DNA of 45,817 bases from an uncultured Lachnospiraceae bacterium (GTDB lineage: Bacteria; Bacillota; Clostridia; Lachnospirales; Lachnospiraceae). Position numbers and translations under genes: made by a program. The DNA is taken from positions 1 to 45,817 of the forward strand of contig CACZFF010000018.1 in NCBI GenBank assembly GCA_902780385.1. The letters are read 5' to 3'. Position 1 is the stretch's first letter. Each line of letters begins with the position of its first letter. Below, piece after piece: positions 42,901-45,817 of this stretch. Under the pieces are notes generated by a model. The model was not told the origin of the DNA and did not search any database. It was given only the letters and a program-made list of their open reading frames with translations.

Positions 42901-44612
42901 TCGAGGACGGCTATCTGGTCGGATCCAGAGGATCTGTCGGCTCCTCCTTTGTCGCGACCATGTCGGGCATCACGGAGGTCAACCCTCTGCCGCCCCATTA
43001 TTACTGCACCAACTGCCACTACACCGATTTTGACTCGGATCTTGTCAAACAGTATCAGGGAAAATGCGGGATCGACATGCCCCGCATGAAGTGTCCCCAC
43101 TGCGGACAGGAGCTCAAAAAGGACGGTTTCGATATTCCTTTCGAGACTTTCCTTGGTTTCAAGGGCGACAAGGAGCCTGACATCGACCTGAACTTCTCAG
43201 GGGAATACCAGGCCAAAGCCCACGCCTATACCAAGGTTATTTTCGGCCATGAGCAGACCTTCAAGGCCGGAACCATAGCGACCGTGGCGGACAAGACTGC
43301 CTATGGCTACGTCAAGCATTATTTTGAAAATAAAGGGATCGCCAAGCGAAACTGTGAGATCGAGCGACTGCTTGCAGGCTGTACAGGCATCCGGCGGAGT
43401 ACCGGCCAGCATCCGGGCGGCATCGTCGTCCTTCCTCTGGGGGAAAATATCAATACCTTTACTCCCGTGCAGCACCCGGCCAATGATATGACGACCGACA
43501 TCATCACGACTCACTTTGACTATCATTCGATCGACCACAACCTGCTCAAGCTCGATATTCTGGGACACGACGATCCGACCATGATCCGTATGCTGCAGGA
43601 TCTGACGGGCCTCGACCCCATGGAGATCCCGCTGGACGATCCGGATGTCATGAAACTCTTTTCCAGCACGGAGTCGCTGGGGATCACAACAGAGCAGAAC
43701 GGCGGTATTGATGTCGGCTCCCTGGGCATACCGGAGTTCGGCACCAAATTCGTCATCGGCATGCTGGATGACACCAGGCCTTCCACTATGTCGGAGCTGG
43801 TCCGCATTTCCGGACTTTCCCACGGCACGGATGTATGGCTGGGCAATGCCCAGACCCTGATCCAGGAGGGCAAGGCGGTCCTGTCCACCGCCATCTGTAC
43901 GCGTGACGATATCATGTCTTATCTGATCGCCCAGGGCATGGACAAATCCCTGTCCTTCAAGACCATGGAGTCAGTCCGAAAGGGCAAGGGGCTGACACCC
44001 GAGATGAAGGAGGCCATGCGCGCCGCCAATGTCCCGGAGTGGTATATCGACTCCTGCCTCAAGATCAAATATATGTTCCCGCGCGCGCACGCGGCCGCCT
44101 ATGTCATGATGGCCCTGCGCATCGCCTACTGCAAGGTCCACTATCCCCTTGCCTACTATGCCGCCTACTACAGCATCCGCGCCTCGGCCTTCTCCTATGA
44201 GATCATGTGCCGGGGAAAAGACCACCTTCTGGCTGTCATGGAGGATTACCAGCGCAGGAAGGATACACTGACGCCCAAGGAGCAGACCACTCTGGACGAC
44301 TGCCTGGTCGTCCGCGAGATGTATGCCCGCGGCTTCGAGTTCCTGCCGATCGATATTTACACAGCCCAGTCCCGCCTCTGCTCGATCGTGGACGGCAAGA
44401 TCATGCCCAGCCTCAAGAGCATTGACGGCATGGGTGAAAAGGCTGCCGACGCAGTGGTAGAAGCCAGAAAGGACGGCCCTTTCATTTCCAGGGACGATTT
44501 CTGGAACCGCACCAAGGTGCCCAAGACTGTCATCGAAAAGATGCATGACCTGGGCCTTCTGGGAGACCTCCCGGAGACCAACCAGATATCGCTCTTTGAC
44601 GTATTCGAATGA
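39975..44612 (+). CDS. polC: DNA polymerase III alpha subunit, PolC type
   Basis: Main replicative polymerase of low-GC Firmicutes, with built-in proofreading. 1545 residues, slightly above the usual 1430-1470. Order: N domain (1-200); a Gly/Ser/Asn-rich linker (about 205-275); OB domain (VVIRGQIIGNDRR, near 308); PHP domain (RIELHCHTKMSDMDGV, near 407) interrupted by the DEDD exonuclease (VVFDLETTGFSPEKNK, near 518; NHHRAVDDAECTA); then the polymerase with LVGSRGSVGSSFVATMSG, a zinc finger (YCTNCHY and CPHCG, about 1010-1045) and catalytic DIDLNFSGEYQ near 1065. It ends with QISLFDVFE. GGAG lies nine bases before ATG. In related genomes polC often follows ispG; here two dead genes sit between. 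Confidence 0.97.
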   Translation: MSKPFFDVFPKLKVRKDLQDYFQDTQVERLATNRERTRLKVCLRSDHLIHKDRVFRMQEAMEKQLFGERKVEVYMEEHYDLSAQYTPQSLMEAYSDSIMCEISSFSPVMGVFFRDAAITYGENGTIDVCMRDTCVSRGLQDRLEEALNRIFRDRCGVPATLTVTLKAEVKEHRFAGEDSSVTGTSEYAFANSGFGESDKSEYAAEPDAAAAYGSKNAGGMTNGGSKDAGSDSGSSGGKAAMNNGASGNGKGYGRGNSTGYGRGGRFGKDKKGEREYSLKRSSHPDVIFGREVTADAIRIADVIGEIGEVVIRGQIIGNDRRDIRNEKTIVKFSLTDFTDSIYCKIFVPTDKADELLKDLGKGSFVKVRGAAVMDTFDKEVIISSIQGIMKIPSFVTSRVDDAPVKRIELHCHTKMSDMDGVSECKNIVKRAYSWGMPAIAITDHGNIQAFPDAGHVREDLFKSANKKRKENGETPIDNQDFFKVLYGVECYLVDDLVKSIAPVPEEDLDSAVKDRPVVVFDLETTGFSPEKNKIIEIGAVRIENGKVRDRFSQFVNPEVPIPYKITQLTGISDSMVIEAKTIELVLPYFLRFCQGCILVGHNVQFDIGFIRENARRLGLPCNFTTADTLGMARALLPGHAKYTLDAVAKLLGVSLDNHHRAVDDAECTAGIWMKMLPLLEQQNVLSLRQIAEFCKPTPDTVKRLRTHHCILLAKNTTGRTNLYTMVSQSHLTYFFKKPRIPKSLLMKYREGILVGSACVMGELMEAVLEDRSDEVLAGIVDFYDYLEIQPRDNNRFLLESPKMQDKYPQIKTEEDLLNLNRTIVRLGEQAGKPVVATGDVHFLDPEDEIYRSIIQEGMGMSDEDPAPLYLHTTNEMLEEFAYLGAKKAQEVVIDNPRKIADMIDALSPVRPDKCPPVIPNSDDNLRRICYDKAHSMYGDPLPEIVEERLERELRSIISNGYSVMYIIAQKLVWKSVEDGYLVGSRGSVGSSFVATMSGITEVNPLPPHYYCTNCHYTDFDSDLVKQYQGKCGIDMPRMKCPHCGQELKKDGFDIPFETFLGFKGDKEPDIDLNFSGEYQAKAHAYTKVIFGHEQTFKAGTIATVADKTAYGYVKHYFENKGIAKRNCEIERLLAGCTGIRRSTGQHPGGIVVLPLGENINTFTPVQHPANDMTTDIITTHFDYHSIDHNLLKLDILGHDDPTMIRMLQDLTGLDPMEIPLDDPDVMKLFSSTESLGITTEQNGGIDVGSLGIPEFGTKFVIGMLDDTRPSTMSELVRISGLSHGTDVWLGNAQTLIQEGKAVLSTAICTRDDIMSYLIAQGMDKSLSFKTMESVRKGKGLTPEMKEAMRAANVPEWYIDSCLKIKYMFPRAHAAAYVMMALRIAYCKVHYPLAYYAAYYSIRASAFSYEIMCRGKDHLLAVMEDYQRRKDTLTPKEQTTLDDCLVVREMYARGFEFLPIDIYTAQSRLCSIVDGKIMPSLKSIDGMGEKAADAVVEARKDGPFISRDDFWNRTKVPKTVIEKMHDLGLLGDLPETNQISLFDVFE

Positions 44613-44620
44613 TCCTTACG

Positions 44621-44668
44621 GGGAGGAGACAGGGGAGGAGACAGGGGACGGTTCTGTGTCTCCTCCGC
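44621..44668. repeat. Divergent GGGACGGTTC element, partial
   Basis: GGGAGGAGACA is duplicated in tandem, followed by GGGACGGTTCTG and TGTCTCCTCC, so the flanks form an inverted repeat. It shares the core of the 22304 and 32313 elements but not their inner stem. It directly follows the polC stop. Confidence 0.6.
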
Positions 44669-44798
44669 GAAAACGCCTCAGGGTGCCGCTCTTACGAGCG
44701 GCATGGTCGGAAAGAGTGTTTAAAAAGAAATTCAAAAAGAGGTTTATAACAGGCATATAAACAGGCTTAAAAAAAGGTTTTATCAGAGGTTTGAATAA

Positions 44799-45554
44799 AT
44801 GAAAATTACGCATATTTATCACAGTGGATTTATGGTGACGATGGAAAACAGCATCCTTCTGTTTGACTGGTACAAGCGCAGTCTTCCGGAGATTCCGACG
44901 GACCAAAAGCTCTATGTGTTCTGTTCCCATGCGCACGAAGACCATTACAGTCCGCAGATCTGGGATCTGCAGAAAACCTTTAAGGATGTGACTTATATTC
45001 TTGACGAGGGCATAGCGGATGCCGCAGAACATCCCGAAGCAGATGTCATCATCGTCCGTCCCCGTCAGACCTATACGATCCCCGCAGATGCTTCAGGACC
45101 CGCTTCACTCAAGGTCATCACCCTTGAGTCTACCGACATGGGTGTCGCCTTCTATATCGAGACAGAGGGAAAACGTATTTACCATGCCGGTGACCTCAAC
45201 GTCTGGTTCTGGAACGATGAACCTATGGAGGACAACATTGCTTCAGAGAAGAAATGCCGTGAGGAGATGCAGTATCTGGCGGACCGCATCCGTGAAGACC
45301 ATCCGGAAGCTGACCGTGCCGGTCAGAACGGCCTGCCGCAGCTTCTCGACGCCGCGCTTGTTCCACTTGATTACCGGCTGGAAGAACATGCGCCGCGCTG
45401 CATGGCTTCCTTCATGGAAATTCTCGGTGCTAAATACGTTTTCCCCATGCATTACTGGGGGAAAGAAGCCCAGGTCAGGGAGTACCTGAAGGATGAGCGC
45501 ATCAAAAATTATGAAGACCGGATTTATTTTGATCTGGAAAAAGAGATTCCCTGA
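44799..45554 (+). CDS. Metallo-beta-lactamase-fold hydrolase (UlaG-like)
   Basis: A 251-residue cytosolic metal hydrolase. The start MKITHIYHSGFMVTMENSILLFDWY and the metal motif SHAHEDHYSPQIW (HxHxDH) are typical of the UlaG/YtkL-like branch. HAGDLNVWFW supplies the bridging Asp, and FPMHYWGKE the last His. No neighbour points to a substrate, so none can be named. AGAGG lies eight bases before the ATG. The leader (about 44713-44798) is AT-rich with loose AACAGGC repeats. Confidence 0.87.
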   Translation: MKITHIYHSGFMVTMENSILLFDWYKRSLPEIPTDQKLYVFCSHAHEDHYSPQIWDLQKTFKDVTYILDEGIADAAEHPEADVIIVRPRQTYTIPADASGPASLKVITLESTDMGVAFYIETEGKRIYHAGDLNVWFWNDEPMEDNIASEKKCREEMQYLADRIREDHPEADRAGQNGLPQLLDAALVPLDYRLEEHAPRCMASFMEILGAKYVFPMHYWGKEAQVREYLKDERIKNYEDRIYFDLEKEIP

Positions 45555-45559
45555 GGAGA

Positions 45560-45610
45560 CAGATTTTTTACAGGCATGAAGATTACAGATTTTTTCGTGC
45601 ATGAAGATTC
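45560..45610 (+). repeat. 26-bp tandem duplication after the hydrolase gene
   Basis: ACAGATTTTTTACAGGCATG (45560 on) is followed by ACAGATTTTTTCGTGCATGA (45586 on), each ending AAGATT, five bases after the stop codon. Confidence 0.78.
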
Positions 45611-45676
45611 ATAATGATTTCTGTCTAAAATAATGAATAATTCAGGCATCATAATTAAAAAATGATTTCAGACAAG

Positions 45677-45719
45677 AAAAAACCGGAAACCGCCAAAATG
45701 ACGGATTCCGGTTTTTTTA
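45677..45719. terminator. Strong terminator near the right edge
   Basis: AAAAAACCGGAA (45677-45688) pairs with TTCCGGTTTTTT (45706-45717); a T-run follows and an A-run precedes, so it may work both ways. Confidence 0.88.
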
Positions 45720-45723
45720 GTGG

Positions 45724-45817
45724 AGTAGACGGGTCAAGGGACGAACCCCCGTCCCCGTCCAGATCCGTCAGCGTGACCTGCTTTTTGTTCACGCCGTCGG
45801 GCCTGTAGTTGAATGTG
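45724..45817 (-). other. Right edge: possible partial gene or repeat
   Basis: GGGACGAACCCCCGTCCC (around 45740) is another GGGAC-type hairpin. On the minus strand one frame is open from the edge and reads NYRPDGVNKKQVTLTDLDGD, then runs into the terminator, which suggests the 3' end of an outside gene. The evidence does not decide between the two. Confidence 0.3.

Overview
The window reads as ordinary chromosome of a mid-GC anaerobic Firmicute, most likely a Lachnospiraceae-type Clostridium relative. Pointers are a PolC-type replicative polymerase, the AddA/AddB recombination nuclease instead of RecBCD, a CIRCE heat-shock operator, strong AGGAGG-like ribosome sites, a mannose-family PTS with a ManO/DUF956 partner, a butyryl-CoA-dehydrogenase-like enzyme, and palindromic GGGACGGTTC intergenic repeats that I associate with this family. 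Taxonomy is inferred from gene content only.

Layout. 0.3-4.8 kb: a small membrane export-type protein, a uracil/xanthine permease with its own promoter and terminator, and a large lone solute-binding-type lipoprotein. 4.9-12.7 kb: addB and addA, separated by a repeat-bearing spacer. 13-15.2 kb: an acyl-CoA dehydrogenase without etfBA and a CPBP membrane protease. 15.2-19.1 kb: a remnant of the 3' end of rpoN (sigma-54) on the minus strand, an Asp/Asn-rich orphan protein, a secreted metallo-beta-lactamase-fold lipoprotein, and an ECF sigma factor overlapping an RsiV-like anti-sigma gene. 19.3-22.8 kb: a mannose-family PTS (EIIAB, EIIC, EIID) followed by manO. 22.9-27.3 kb: thrH with an MscS channel, then a PIN-like protein with a very long acidic linker and a GNAT acetyltransferase. 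27.5-30.0 kb: lon on the minus strand, driven by a near-consensus promoter with CIRCE just downstream, divergent from typA. 30.5-38.2 kb: typA, then the translation/envelope/isoprenoid cluster pyrH-frr-uppS-cdsA-rseP-ispG, with dxr missing from its usual place. 38.6-39.8 kb: two decayed genes, an HPr-kinase-like P-loop gene with two in-frame stops and a frameshifted pqqD-like gene, probably the remains of a peptide-modification locus. 40-45.6 kb: polC and a metal-dependent hydrolase.

Three themes deserve attention. First, there are several small gene remains (rpoN, HPr-kinase-like, pqqD-like). Second, short tandem duplications of 15 to 26 bp sit in many intergenic gaps, some exactly at stop codons (GNAT gene, frr) and one five-copy array ending in the typA ribosome binding site. 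Third, regulatory DNA is readable in places: CIRCE and promoter at lon, a probable ECF promoter upstream of the ECF gene, extended -10 promoters, and a strongly folded leader before uppS. I found no tRNA, rRNA, CRISPR array, complete insertion sequence or prophage. No complete undescribed system is proven here; the best candidates are the PIN-like/GNAT pair and the decayed pqqD/kinase locus.
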